Source: Cocleimonas sp.
GTDB lineage: Bacteria; Pseudomonadota; Gammaproteobacteria; Thiotrichales; Thiotrichaceae
NCBI GenBank assembly: GCA_021647365.1
Contig: JAKIUW010000009.1
Coordinates: 35,329-99,328 of the forward strand
DNA length: 64,000 bases
Direction: 5' to 3'
Within the stretch, counting starts at the first letter, position 1. Each line of letters starts with the position of its first letter. The notes beneath the pieces are model-generated. The model ran no database searches, was not told where the DNA came from, and worked only from the letters and a program-made list of their open reading frames with translations. Both the position numbers and the translations under genes were made by a program. Below, piece by piece: positions 26,650 to 35,565 of the stretch.

Positions 26650-28064
26650 GACGTAACCCTCTCTGGAACTGCCTTCTCTGCATTACAGCTCTTCATCACT
26701 AATGGTAGTAATAACGTTAGTGCTAAGTAACCTATAGGCCAAACCCACTGCTTCATTATTTGAGCACCACTGATTGCATCATCTGGGTTATAACGCCAGA
26801 AATCGATTGCTACAACAGCACCCGCAAGTACTATAAAACCAATCACATAACGTGATAGATCTGTTTTGCTGTGAATAAAGATAACCGCGAAGAATAAGAA
26901 GTAAATCTCAGTCATACGCACGCCCATTTCTTTATATTCAGGTGTTACTGCTTTCACACCCAAATAGCCAAGAATAATAAATACCGCTGCAAAAATCGCA
27001 AGGTTTAGCATGTGTACTGTATTACGGTAGCGCCATGATTTAATCGGATTACGGTCAAGCCAAGGTAGCACGAACAACATAATAATCGCACCAAACATCG
27101 CCAATGTTCCCATAAATGGAGACAAGGTTACTGCACGAAGCACTGTATAGAACGGCGTAAAGTACCAAACTGGCGCAATATGCTCAGGTGTCTTTAATGG
27201 GTTAGCAGGCTCAAAGTTAGCGTGCTCTAAGAAGTAACCACCCACTTCTGGCATAAAGAAGATAACCGCAAAGAATGCCATTAAGAAAACAACAATCGCT
27301 GGAATATCATGCACCGTGTAGTAAGGGTGGAATGGAATACCGTCTAGTGGAATACCTTTCTCATTTTTAAGCGCTTTAATCTCAACACCGTCTGGGTTGT
27401 TTGAGCCTACCGTGTGCAATGCAACGATATGAACAAATACCAAGGCAACCAAAATCAATGGCACTGCCGCCACATGAAAGGCAAACAAACGATTCAAGGT
27501 TGGGTCAGAAATAACAAAGTCACCGCGTATAAACAGTGATAAGCCTTCTCCGATAACAGGGATTGTATTAAACAGGTTGATAATTACCTGAGCACCCCAG
27601 AATGACATCTGACCCCAAGGTAGCAAGTACCCCATAAAGGCTTCTGCCATCAGCGCTAGATATAGCGCCATTCCGATCAACCAGACCAATTCACGCTTGC
27701 CTTTGTATGAACCATACATAAGGCCACGAAACATGTGAAAGTAGATCACAATAAAAAATGCCGAAGCCCCTGTGGAATGCATATAGCGGATAAACCAACC
27801 ACCTGGCACATCACGCATGATGTATTCAACCGAGGCGAATGCCATGCCTGTATCAGGTTTGTAATGCATCGTTAAGAATATGCCAGATACGATCTGGATA
27901 ACCAAAACCAGCATCGCTAAAACGCCAAAGTAGTACCAAACGTTAAAGTTTTTCGGCGCGTAGTATTCAGACATATGATCTTTCCATGTCTGAACGATAG
28001 GAAAGCGTTCATCAACCCAGCCTAAAAGGCCCGTTGCTTCTGTTTTTCTTGGATAAGCGGCCAT
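26646..28064 (-). CDS. petB: Cytochrome b of the bc1 complex
   Basis: Cytochrome b, 472 aa, with eight or more membrane helices and the two b haems. Diagnostic blocks are GWFIRYMHSTGASAFFIVIY (first haem His pair), YLLPWGQMSFWGAQVI (quinol-oxidation side), FAFHVAAVPLILVALVFVHI (second His pair) and the PEWF-like PVWYFTPFYTVLRA. The C-terminus adds extra helices seen in proteobacterial cytochromes b. The start codon overlaps the petA stop by one base. Confidence 0.96.
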   Translation of the reverse strand: MAAYPRKTEATGLLGWVDERFPIVQTWKDHMSEYYAPKNFNVWYYFGVLAMLVLVIQIVSGIFLTMHYKPDTGMAFASVEYIMRDVPGGWFIRYMHSTGASAFFIVIYFHMFRGLMYGSYKGKRELVWLIGMALYLALMAEAFMGYLLPWGQMSFWGAQVIINLFNTIPVIGEGLSLFIRGDFVISDPTLNRLFAFHVAAVPLILVALVFVHIVALHTVGSNNPDGVEIKALKNEKGIPLDGIPFHPYYTVHDIPAIVVFLMAFFAVIFFMPEVGGYFLEHANFEPANPLKTPEHIAPVWYFTPFYTVLRAVTLSPFMGTLAMFGAIIMLFVLPWLDRNPIKSWRYRNTVHMLNLAIFAAVFIILGYLGVKAVTPEYKEMGVRMTEIYFLFFAVIFIHSKTDLSRYVIGFIVLAGAVVAIDFWRYNPDDAISGAQIMKQWVWPIGYLALTLLLPLVMKSCNAEKAVPERVTS

Positions 28065-28669
28065 TATACAGCACCTCCGTCTTCACCAATCAAGATAAGC
28101 TCATCGCTCTTATAAAAATGAGGAGGAACAACCAAGTTTGTTGGCGCTGGTACGTTTTTAAATACACGACCTGCCAAGTCAAAGCGCGAACCATGACATG
28201 GACAATAGAAACCACCTTTCCAATCTGCACCCAAATCTGCAGGAGCAACTTCAGGACGATACGTTGGGGAACAACCTAGATGTGTACAAATACCAACAAG
28301 TACAGATATTTCAGGCTTTCTTGAACGTGATGCATTCTTAGCATAAGCAGGCTGTTGTGTTTCAACATCAGATGCTGGGTCAGCCAAACGACTATCAAGG
28401 CTTGGAAGGTCTTTCATCATTTGCTCAGATCGATTGATTAACCAAACTGGTTTACCACGCCAGATGACACGAACTAACTGCCCTGGCTCAATCTTGCTGA
28501 TGTTTACTTCAACCGGTGCGCCAGCTGCTTTTGCGCGCGCACTTGGCATCCAAGAGATGAGAAGCGGTGCTGCAAACGCTGCTGTACCAGCGAGTCCAAC
28601 AACAGACGTTGTTGCAACCAACATACGTCTGCGCTTTACATCGACTGTATTCGAATCAGAATCTGACAT
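28064..28669 (-). CDS. petA: Rieske iron-sulfur subunit of the bc1 complex
   Basis: Ubiquinol-cytochrome c reductase Rieske protein, 201 aa. A Tat-type N-terminus with KRRRM (residues about 12-16) and an anchor helix precede the soluble domain. The 2Fe-2S ligands are Cys128/His130 in ICTHLGCSP and Cys156/His159 in FYCPCHGSRFD, with Cys133 and Cys158 positioned for the stabilising disulfide. First gene of petABC; the promoter should lie in the 377 bp divergent gap to purB. Confidence 0.96.
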   Translation of the reverse strand: MSDSDSNTVDVKRRRMLVATTSVVGLAGTAAFAAPLLISWMPSARAKAAGAPVEVNISKIEPGQLVRVIWRGKPVWLINRSEQMMKDLPSLDSRLADPASDVETQQPAYAKNASRSRKPEISVLVGICTHLGCSPTYRPEVAPADLGADWKGGFYCPCHGSRFDLAGRVFKNVPAPTNLVVPPHFYKSDELILIGEDGGAV

Positions 28670-29046
28670 GATTCATGTTCTCCACATAAATTAAAATTGG
28701 GCCTTACACTGCATCAATCTTCTCCAAAGAATCAATAAATACATGTGTAAAAAACCGCAGTATCGTCGCCTAACTTGCCCCTAAGGTCAAGCACTAATCG
28801 AAGATATTCAAGGCTTTCTTGATCAAATATTGACATATCTCACGCATTAAAATACCCACATAAAGCAAGCATTTTTAAAATCAATAACTTAGCTTTATAT
28901 AAACGAGCAGTTACTGCTTCAACAACCTTGTCACAAGATGTTGCCATAACGCTAAATAACTGACCTTCTAAAGAAAGATGCAGTTACAAGCAAATCAGTT
29001 ATACTCCCTCTTTTTTATAAGCCCCCAATATTCAAATATAAATCAC
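28670..29046. other. 377 bp divergent intergenic region petA/purB
   Basis: Holds the divergent promoters of petABC and purB. A TTATACT hexamer-like box near 28998 could be a -10 for purB, but no good -35 was identified. No repeat copy or RNA gene was recognised. Confidence 0.4.
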
Positions 29047-30414
29047 ATGAAATTATCTGCTTTAACTGCTCTTTCCCCTGTTGATGGTCGTTACGCGAGT
29101 AAGACCAGCGCCTACCGCCCATTTTTTAGTGAATACGGATTAATTAAACACCGTGTTTTAGTTGAGATTCGCTGGTTACAAGCTTTGGCTAATCACTCAG
29201 AAATAACAGAAGTGTCGCCCTTCTCTTCTGATGCCAATCAAGCACTTGAAAGCATCTTAGATAATTTTAGCGAAGACGACGCGCAACGCGTTAAAAATAT
29301 TGAGCGCACCACCAACCATGATGTAAAGGCGGTTGAGTATTACTTAAAAGAGAAGATTGCCGATAACAACGAACTAAATTCAGTAAGCGAATTCATTCAT
29401 TTTGCTTGTACCTCAGAAGATATTAACAACCTCTCTTACGCGTTAATGCTAAAAGGCGGTCGTGAAGAAGCTTTATTGCCAGAAATTGATAAGCTTATCG
29501 CATCAATCAAAGCACTTGCGGGGGATTATGCTGAAATTCCTTTATTGTGTAGAACACATGGGCAACCCGCTTCACCTTCAACACTGGGTAAAGAAATGGC
29601 AAACGTGGTTTACCGTCTACAACGCCAACGCACACAAATCGCAGAGGTTGAGTTACTCGGTAAAATCAACGGTGCAGTCGGCAACTACAATGCCCACCTG
29701 AGTGCTTACCCAAATTTAGATTGGGAAAAGTTCGCCAAAGACTTTGTAGAATCACTCGAACTCACATGGAATCCATACACGATTCAAATCGAGCCACACG
29801 ATTACATCGCTGAGTTGTTTGATGCTGTGTCGCGTCACAACACCATTATCATCGATTTCTGCCGTGATATTTGGTCATATATTTCAATAGGTTACTTCAA
29901 GCAAAAAGTAATTGCAGGCGAGGTCGGATCATCCACCATGCCCCATAAAGTAAACCCCATTGATTTTGAAAATGCCGAAGGCAATATGGGCATGGCAAAC
30001 GCGATGATGACGCACTTATCGCAAAAGCTCCCAATCTCTCGCTGGCAACGTGATTTAACTGATTCAACCGTTTTAAGAACATTGGGTGTTGGCTTAGGCC
30101 ACACCAGTATCGCGATTCAATCAACGCTTAAAGGCATTTCTAAATTAGAAGTCAATGAAGCTGCGATTGCCGCTGACCTAGACAGAAACTGGGAAGTATT
30201 AGCAGAGCCAGTACAAACCGTGATGCGCCGCTATGGCATTGAGAAGCCGTATGAGAAATTAAAAGAACTGACTCGTGGACAGCGCATCAATGCAGAGATT
30301 ATGGCTAAATTTATTGAGACTTTAGAAATCCCACGGGATGCTAAAGATTTACTGCTTGAAATGACGCCTGCTAGTTATATCGGCAATGCTGTTGAGCAAG
30401 CTAAAAGCATTTAA
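29047..30414 (+). CDS. purB: Adenylosuccinate lyase
   Basis: PurB, about 455 aa. It acts twice in purine synthesis, cleaving SAICAR and adenylosuccinate to release fumarate. I choose ATG 29047 (MKLSALTALSPVDGRYASKT), the usual family start, over an in-frame ATG 69 bases upstream. Superfamily signatures are FIHFACTSEDINNLSYALML (catalytic Thr-Ser region), LLCRTHGQPASPSTLGKE (catalytic His) and the flexible GEVGSSTMPHKVNPIDFENA loop with the catalytic Ser. It is the longer, gammaproteobacterial type. It ends ahead of a two-tier inverted repeat. Confidence 0.97.
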   Translation: MKLSALTALSPVDGRYASKTSAYRPFFSEYGLIKHRVLVEIRWLQALANHSEITEVSPFSSDANQALESILDNFSEDDAQRVKNIERTTNHDVKAVEYYLKEKIADNNELNSVSEFIHFACTSEDINNLSYALMLKGGREEALLPEIDKLIASIKALAGDYAEIPLLCRTHGQPASPSTLGKEMANVVYRLQRQRTQIAEVELLGKINGAVGNYNAHLSAYPNLDWEKFAKDFVESLELTWNPYTIQIEPHDYIAELFDAVSRHNTIIIDFCRDIWSYISIGYFKQKVIAGEVGSSTMPHKVNPIDFENAEGNMGMANAMMTHLSQKLPISRWQRDLTDSTVLRTLGVGLGHTSIAIQSTLKGISKLEVNEAAIAADLDRNWEVLAEPVQTVMRRYGIEKPYEKLKELTRGQRINAEIMAKFIETLEIPRDAKDLLLEMTPASYIGNAVEQAKSI

Positions 30415-30445
30415 GTCATGAATATCAGCTTTAAAAGCACATTGT

Positions 30446-30518
30446 GTAGGTTGGTGCTGAGGAACGAAGCCCAACGAACTGCTGCTTGTTGGGCTTCACA
30501 AGCTCAGCACCAACCTAC
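30446..30518. repeat. Two-tier inverted repeat downstream of purB
   Basis: The outer arms GTAGGTTGGTGCTGAG / CTCAGCACCAACCTAC and inner arms GAAGCCCAAC / GTTGGGCTTC are perfect complements, forming a long cruciform-capable structure (30446-30461 with 30503-30518; 30466-30475 with 30488-30497). It lies 32 bases after the purB stop. Its sequence resembles REP-like repeats found widely in proteobacteria and it may also end transcription. Confidence 0.8.
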
Positions 30519-30562
30519 GGTTTATTCTTTTTCTATACTCTATGCTAGGGAGAGGGAGTTTA

Positions 30563-30590
30563 AAAGCACACCCCCCCACTTTTACATGAT
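30563..30590 (+). repeat. C-rich short repeat upstream of roxA
   Basis: AAAGCACACCCCCCCACTTT then TACATGAT, a full consensus half-site, 25 bases before the roxA start. Confidence 0.9.
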
Positions 30591-30614
30591 CTTTTCATAC
30601 TAAGTGTTTTACTA

Positions 30615-31766
30615 ATGGATTCTGTATTCGGCAAACTCAGCAAGGAAGACTTCCTCGCAAACTACTGGCAGAAAAAGCCGCTAGTCATTCGTGGCGCATT
30701 CCCTGATTTTGAAATGCCGTTTACAGCAGAAGAGCTCGCAGGACTAGCTTGCGATACCGACGCGCCTTCGCGAATGATTATTGAATATGGCTTGCCACCA
30801 GAAAATAAACCTTGGCAGGTAAAAGTAGCCCCTTTTGAAGACGAAGACTTCACCACCCTGCCCGATTCGCATTGCACGTTTTTAGTTAATGATTTGGAAC
30901 GCTACATTCCTGAACTAGGTAACATAATCGAGCCATTTCGATTTATCCCTGATTGGCGCATTGATGATTTAATGGTCAGCTACGCCGAAGACCAAGGCTC
31001 GGTTGGCCCACACACCGACGATTATGATGTGTTTTTAATTCAAGGGCAAGGTAAACGCCGATGGAAAGTTATCACCCGTGAAGATTACAACAAAGTGCTT
31101 ATCCCTGATTTACCCATCGCAATACTCAAAGAGTTTGATGAAGATGAAGACTGGTTATTAGAAACAGGCGACATGCTTTATCTGCCTCCAAATACACCAC
31201 ATTACGGCATAGCAGAAGGTGCTTGCTTTACTTTTTCAGTCGGCTTTCAAGCGCCTCGCACGGTAGATTTAGTACAGAATTGGTTAGAAACATTTAGCAA
31301 AGATGCTACTTTTAATAAACGCTTTACCGATAAAAACCGAACACTGCAAAGCAACTCTGGCGAAATTACCCAAAACGATCTTGAGATACTATCAAGCATG
31401 ATGCTTAACGCTATCAAAGACCAACAAAGTGGATTGAATGTGTTCTTGGGCAAGCAACTGACAGAAACGCGCGGTGAAACACCGCAAGCTGATGATTATT
31501 TAGACGATTTTGAACTGGATGATCAAGTAGATTACGAACGAGAAAGCTGGCTTCGCTTAGCGTACATTGAAGAGAAAAATACCATCCACTTCTTTGCAGA
31601 TGGACATCACTTAGCATTAGCATCAGATAAAAAATCGGCGATTCAAAAGCTCTGTGAAAACTATTATTTTACGGCTGAATCTTTGAAGACATTAATGGCT
31701 AGTTATGAGTTTAGAGATTTTTTTAAGGTGCTGATTAAAGAAGGTGGGATAACAGTGGCAAGCTAA
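30615..31766 (+). CDS. roxA: Ribosomal oxygenase, 50S L16 arginine 3-hydroxylase (RoxA/YcfD)
   Basis: A 383 aa JmjC-type Fe(II)/2-oxoglutarate oxygenase. E. coli YcfD hydroxylates an arginine of ribosomal protein L16. The metal triad is His133 and Asp135 in VGPHTDDYDVF and His196 in LPPNTPHYGIA. The N-terminal LANYWQKKPLVIRGAF block and the GQGKRRWKV segment match the family. The C-terminal winged-helix domain (about 290-383) completes the normal length. It stands alone downstream of purB, separated by two repeat types. Confidence 0.93.
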   Translation: MDSVFGKLSKEDFLANYWQKKPLVIRGAFPDFEMPFTAEELAGLACDTDAPSRMIIEYGLPPENKPWQVKVAPFEDEDFTTLPDSHCTFLVNDLERYIPELGNIIEPFRFIPDWRIDDLMVSYAEDQGSVGPHTDDYDVFLIQGQGKRRWKVITREDYNKVLIPDLPIAILKEFDEDEDWLLETGDMLYLPPNTPHYGIAEGACFTFSVGFQAPRTVDLVQNWLETFSKDATFNKRFTDKNRTLQSNSGEITQNDLEILSSMMLNAIKDQQSGLNVFLGKQLTETRGETPQADDYLDDFELDDQVDYERESWLRLAYIEEKNTIHFFADGHHLALASDKKSAIQKLCENYYFTAESLKTLMASYEFRDFFKVLIKEGGITVAS

Positions 31767-31822
31767 GATAATTTTCCTCCCCCTTTAAAAAAGAGGAAGG
31801 AAAAACATAATTTAGCTTCAAA

Positions 31823-32032
31823 TTATTTATTCTTAACCGAACAAGAGTTAATACCAAAAATAGCATAAGGTGGGCACCAGCCTATCAAGCCCGTGAACAA
31901 TGGCACAATACCGATTAAAGCCCAAAGATTAAAAGCACCTGTCGATTGCCATGTATAAGCACCCCATGCAAGGATTGCTACGCCAATTGCGATTCTTAAT
32001 TTACGGTCGATTCCGCCTACATTTGCTTTCAT
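31823..32032 (-). CDS. DUF2892 (YgaP-like) small membrane protein
   Basis: A 69 aa protein starting MKANVGGIDRKLRIAIG at an ATG preceded by GAGGAA (a longer frame to 32074 lacks such a site). Two membrane helices (IAIGVAILAWGAYTWQS and WALIGIVPLFTGLIGWCP) and the terminal CPPYAIFGINSC segment are typical of DUF2892 proteins. These occur alone or fused to rhodanese domains in sulfur-related loci. It lies next to a Crp/Fnr regulator on the same strand, the arrangement often seen for these genes. Confidence 0.88.
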   Translation of the reverse strand: MKANVGGIDRKLRIAIGVAILAWGAYTWQSTGAFNLWALIGIVPLFTGLIGWCPPYAIFGINSCSVKNK

Positions 32033-32134
32033 GATTGTTTCCTCAAAAATAATTAATATCCTTTGCTGATGCAAAGACTTGCCTTATTTTAAGTTTAGTA
32101 AAAATTACTGTATGTAACTTTAGTCACACAGTCC

Positions 32135-32752
32135 TTAAAGTTTTTCTAGCGCGTCGGCACTGGCTATATGAATTGTCCCCCGCCCAAGTTCAACCAAACC
32201 ATTGTTTTCAAACTTTTTCAATAAACGACTAATCACTTCGCGCGAACTAGCAAGGTCTTCGGCTATTTGTTGATGCGTTATTTGTATCGGTTGCTGATCC
32301 GCGCGCGCGAGTAGCCATTCAGCCAATCGCACATCCAGCGTTTCAAACGCGACACTATCCACCAATTCAATCAAATTAATCATCCGCCGAGACAATAATC
32401 CAAACATATATTTTTGCCACATGGGTTCGCGCTCTAACCAATTAACCACTTTTTCAGGTGGAATAGCTAATGCTTTAACCTCGGTCGTTGTCACTGCAAA
32501 GGCAGGGAATGGGGTTTGATTGAGAATACACGATGCCGTCAAAATACAGCTTTCATGGGCATTAACATAATAAAGCGTTAAGCTTCGTCCGTTTGTGGCT
32601 GGGCGAAAAACTTTTACCTGCCCTTCTAAGACAATCACCAAGCTTTCACATACATCGCCTGACTGACAGACTGTGGTATCCGCAGGCACGGTAATCGTCT
32701 GCACGCCTTCTTGGTGCTGTAAAAATGATAATAATGAAGAACCTAATAACAT
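32135..32752 (-). CDS. Crp/Fnr-family transcriptional regulator
   Basis: About 205 aa from ATG 32752, which has GGGGAA just upstream. A cyclic-nucleotide-binding-like domain (TITVPADTTVCQSGDVCESL to about residue 120) is followed by the dimer helix and a winged helix (HQQIAEDLASSREVISRLLK, about 160-180). It lacks the FNR-type N-terminal four-cysteine cluster, so oxygen sensing through a 4Fe-4S centre is unlikely; what it senses is unknown. It probably controls the downstream DUF2892 gene. The segment upstream of the chosen start is repeat DNA, so the longer reading frame is probably artefactual. Confidence 0.88.
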   Translation of the reverse strand: MLLGSSLLSFLQHQEGVQTITVPADTTVCQSGDVCESLVIVLEGQVKVFRPATNGRSLTLYYVNAHESCILTASCILNQTPFPAFAVTTTEVKALAIPPEKVVNWLEREPMWQKYMFGLLSRRMINLIELVDSVAFETLDVRLAEWLLARADQQPIQITHQQIAEDLASSREVISRLLKKFENNGLVELGRGTIHIASADALEKL

Positions 32753-32764
32753 AGTGATTCCCCA

Positions 32765-32913
32765 AAGCAGTTCTGCTGAGCGGACTTGTAGTTTATCCTG
32801 AGCGGAGTCGAAGGGAAGCACACCCCCCCACTTTTACATGATGTTTCTTCATATAGAAAGCACCCTGTAAAAGTGGGGGGGTGTGCTTCAACCTTACTCA
32901 GCAGAACTGCTTT
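32765..32913. repeat. Composite inverted-repeat element with two C-rich half-sites
   Basis: The outer arms AAGCAGTTCTGCTGAG (32765-32780) and CTCAGCAGAACTGCTT (32898-32913) are perfect inverses. Inside them lie two opposed C-rich half-sites at 32816-32843 and 32866-32888, with a ~22 bp loop. A CTGAGCGGAGTCGAAGG segment at 32798-32814 resembles a REP-like motif. The whole 149 bp element sits between the Crp/Fnr gene start and the RNase T2 gene end, apparently carrying the upstream part of the regulator's leader. Confidence 0.85.
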
Positions 32914-32930
32914 CATATTATTTATATTCA

Positions 32931-33935
32931 CTATCTATTCGCTGGGTCAATCAAACCATTATCACAACTGGAACCCGCACGTATTGCGTTTTTCATCAAT
33001 GATGAAATAGTGGTGCCATCTTCTACTTCGCCTTTTAGGTTAATCCACAATTCGCTCACGCGCCCTTTTCTATCACAACGCATATCCACCTTACTACCTG
33101 CGCCTTTGCCAAATGCTCTGTCAAAATGCTGACGCACTTGCTTGAGCGATACACGCTTTCCCACACCTTTATTGAAGAGTTTTCCTACAATCGACTTATT
33201 AATTTGTTTGGTGAGATAAATAGCATCCGAATAATAATCTTCGGCATCCGAACCATAGCAAGTGCCGTGCTTTATCCATTCATGACGTTGCAAGTTTGAA
33301 GCCACTGCTGGCATGATAAAAGCTAAATCTGTCGCTGTTTTTTGGCTAAGTTTCAACGGCGCAAGTAAGTGCCATTTTTTATTTCTGTCGATACCTTTAT
33401 CCATATCACTTACCCCACAATAAGCATTGTTACGCGGTTGCGGCCATAAGCCGTGCAGCGACCAATGCGTTGCATCGTAGCGATTTTTGGTCTGGGTTTT
33501 GCATTCTTTTTTGCGCGAATGGGTTTCACAAAAGCTGGGCTGCCAAGTAAGAGCAAGCAAATAATCTGGTTTCTTTTTAGGAGACATTCGCTTAGTTGGC
33601 ACCATTTTTTTAATAGCACTTTTAGATTCGTGGCTTGTATTAATCGAACACACAGACAAAGACTCACCACAGCGACCACTCACCCAACGTAGCGGGCGTT
33701 TTATGCCATCAACTTGTACACGAAAGGCATTTTTCTTCCTGTTTTTTTCTAGAATTTTATAAAACTTACCCGACTCTAAATGAATACCTTCAGGGTTAGT
33801 CTTTTTACGGAATGATTGATACGCCTCGCAGGAATCATTAGCCAAGAAACAAGACTCTGAGCCTTTGGCAAATAAAGGACTCATCATGAAAAATGAGAAA
33901 AATAGAATCGAAAAGGAAAGAGAAAGAGTTTTCAT
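32931..33935 (-). CDS. Secreted ribonuclease T2 family protein
   Basis: About 334 aa from ATG 33935 (MKTLSLSFSILFFSFFMMS), with a cleavable signal peptide ending near LFAKG; a TTG at 33947 is an alternative start. An N-terminal extension with conserved cysteines (about residues 25-95) precedes the T2 domain. The two catalytic motifs are THWSLHGLWPQ (CAS I) and HEWIKHGTCYG (CAS II), each with its catalytic His plus the Glu of CAS II. Bacterial members (RNase I-like) degrade periplasmic or external RNA. It follows a small unknown gene after a six-base gap. Confidence 0.9.
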   Translation of the reverse strand: MKTLSLSFSILFFSFFMMSPLFAKGSESCFLANDSCEAYQSFRKKTNPEGIHLESGKFYKILEKNRKKNAFRVQVDGIKRPLRWVSGRCGESLSVCSINTSHESKSAIKKMVPTKRMSPKKKPDYLLALTWQPSFCETHSRKKECKTQTKNRYDATHWSLHGLWPQPRNNAYCGVSDMDKGIDRNKKWHLLAPLKLSQKTATDLAFIMPAVASNLQRHEWIKHGTCYGSDAEDYYSDAIYLTKQINKSIVGKLFNKGVGKRVSLKQVRQHFDRAFGKGAGSKVDMRCDRKGRVSELWINLKGEVEDGTTISSLMKNAIRAGSSCDNGLIDPANR

Positions 33936-33953
33936 GGTAATTTGCAAAGCCTG

Positions 33954-34265
33954 CTATTTCTGAAATTGAGATAATAAACGATCATACATCACTTCATTTG
34001 GTGAGGCATATTCTGATTCGGCATAAAACCATGTAACCGCTGACTTCAACATGGGTCGTTGACGGCGATTGATTTCAGCATCCAAGCCTTCTGCTTGCGC
34101 TTGCAAGAGCTTTGCCGAAATAGATTGTAAAGCCTCACGAGAAGCCGCTGCACAATCAGAGCCCCCCAGTGGAAATGCCACATCGGCATAATGATTAAGG
34201 ATAGCGACCATCATTTCTGTTGCGCCTTCAGAACCATCAAAGTGAAAAATACGTTTTTTAGCCAC
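33954..34265 (-). CDS. Conserved-looking hypothetical protein (103 aa)
   Basis: A 103 aa soluble protein I cannot assign. It opens MAKKRIFHFDGSEGATEMMV, is mainly helical with many Ala, Glu and Ser residues, and ends YDRLLSQFQK. The start overlaps the end of the GIY-YIG gene by eight bases and the RNase T2 gene follows closely, so the three genes look co-transcribed. No membrane segment or signal peptide is visible. Confidence 0.65.
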   Translation of the reverse strand: MAKKRIFHFDGSEGATEMMVAILNHYADVAFPLGGSDCAAASREALQSISAKLLQAQAEGLDAEINRRQRPMLKSAVTWFYAESEYASPNEVMYDRLLSQFQK

Positions 34266-34539
34266 TCACTTTTTCCTTAATGTTCTCTGTAACCTCTGCA
34301 ACCAAGCTTTCTTTTTCATGCTTTTTTAGTTTTTTGAGCAAAGCCTCACGCTTAAGCGCCTCTGAACGAGATCCAAGCTTCTCTTGATAAACCACCTCAA
34401 CCGGCTGGCGCACCCGCGTATATTTTGTGACCGATTTTTTGCCGTTATGCTCAATCACACGGCGCGCAACATCGGTTGTAATCCCCGTGTACAAACTATT
34501 GTCAGCACAGCGCAACATATAGACAAACCAATCACTCAT
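34258..34539 (-). CDS. GIY-YIG nuclease-domain protein (YhbQ-like)
   Basis: A 93 aa protein from ATG 34539 (MSDWFVYMLRCADNSLYTGI), preceded by a GGGAATTA leader. The GIY-YIG-like motif (FVYML and LYTGITTDVARRV, with the conserved Arg) and the downstream KYTRVRQPVEVVYQEKLGSR segment match the single-domain UPF0213/YhbQ group. DNA cleavage activity has been reported for some members, but the cellular role is unclear. A basic C-terminal tail follows. Confidence 0.87.
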   Translation of the reverse strand: MSDWFVYMLRCADNSLYTGITTDVARRVIEHNGKKSVTKYTRVRQPVEVVYQEKLGSRSEALKREALLKKLKKHEKESLVAEVTENIKEKVSG

Positions 34540-34602
34540 TAATTCCCGCCTTTTTATTATTGAATGTTGTGTTTCAGACAATCATCCCACACACTAACAA
34601 GC

Positions 34603-35565
34603 ATGACACATGCACTCAAAATTACCAATCTAAAGAAAACTTACGATAACGGGTTTCAAGCACTTAAAGGCATTGACCTTGAAGTTAAAAAAGGCGATTT
34701 CTTTGCCCTACTCGGCGCGAATGGAGCGGGAAAATCCACCGCTATTGGCATCATTTGTTCTTTGGTAAATAAAACCGATGGCGATGTAAACGTCTTTGGT
34801 TATGATTTAGAAGCAGACCGCGAAGCCGTGCAAGAACATATCGGCTTAGTCCCGCAAGAATTCAACTTCAATATCTGGGAGCCTGTTATTGAAATCATTC
34901 TCAACCAAGCAGGCTACTACGGTATTGAGCGCCCCGTCGCCAGAAAACGCGCCGAAGAATTACTCAAACATCTCAACCTTTGGGATAAACGCGACGAGCA
35001 AGCACAGAATTTATCAGGCGGAATGAAGCGCCGATTGATGATAGCTAGAGCTTTAATTCATAATCCTAAGTTATTGATTTTAGACGAACCTACTGCAGGC
35101 GTTGATATAGAAATTCGCCGCTCGATGTGGGACTTTTTAAGCAAGCTCAATCAAGCTGGCACAACGATAATCCTTACCACACATTATCTGGAAGAAGCAG
35201 AAAGCATGTGTAATAACATCGCCATTCTTAATAAAGGCGAAGTTGTGGAAAGCACCAGTATGAAAGAATTATTATCACGCCTGCAAGTCGAAACCTTTGT
35301 GCTTGACCTTAAAGAGCCTTTAGACATAATACCTTCAGATTGCGAGCTCACCATTCATCAACGAGACACATCTACCATTGAAGTTGAACTAGACAAAACC
35401 CGCTCACTTAATTATCTATTTGAAACACTCAGCAAACACAATATTCGAGTGATGAGTATGCGCAATAAAACCAATCGCTTAGAAGAGTTATTTATCAAAT
35501 TGGTCGAAAAAAGCAAAGAAGAAAATACCAGTATTAAATCAACAAGTAGCGAGGTGACAGCATGA
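34603..35565 (+). CDS. ABC transporter ATP-binding protein (YadG-like)
   Basis: About 320 aa ABC-2 exporter ATPase. I choose ATG 34603 (MTHALKITNLKKTYDNGFQA). Walker A is LLGANGAGKSTAIG, the Q-loop is at GLVPQEFNFN, the signature is LSGGMKRRLMIARALI, Walker B is LLILDEPTAGVD and the switch His is in TTHYLEEAE. An extended C-terminal domain of ~80 residues resembles YadG. The stop overlaps the permease start by four bases. The substrate is unknown. Confidence 0.9.
   Translation: MTHALKITNLKKTYDNGFQALKGIDLEVKKGDFFALLGANGAGKSTAIGIICSLVNKTDGDVNVFGYDLEADREAVQEHIGLVPQEFNFNIWEPVIEIILNQAGYYGIERPVARKRAEELLKHLNLWDKRDEQAQNLSGGMKRRLMIARALIHNPKLLILDEPTAGVDIEIRRSMWDFLSKLNQAGTTIILTTHYLEEAESMCNNIAILNKGEVVESTSMKELLSRLQVETFVLDLKEPLDIIPSDCELTIHQRDTSTIEVELDKTRSLNYLFETLSKHNIRVMSMRNKTNRLEELFIKLVEKSKEENTSIKSTSSEVTA

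Noticed and set aside
30418..30603. A 61-codon gene after purB
   Set aside because: The frame is made from the two-tier inverted repeat and a C-rich repeat copy.
32135..32752. FNR identity for the Crp/Fnr-family regulator
   Set aside because: The N-terminal four-cysteine cluster needed for a 4Fe-4S oxygen sensor is absent.
32743..32931. A small gene on the minus strand across the composite repeat
   Set aside because: It consists almost entirely of repeat sequence and overlaps the regulator's start; no coding signal.
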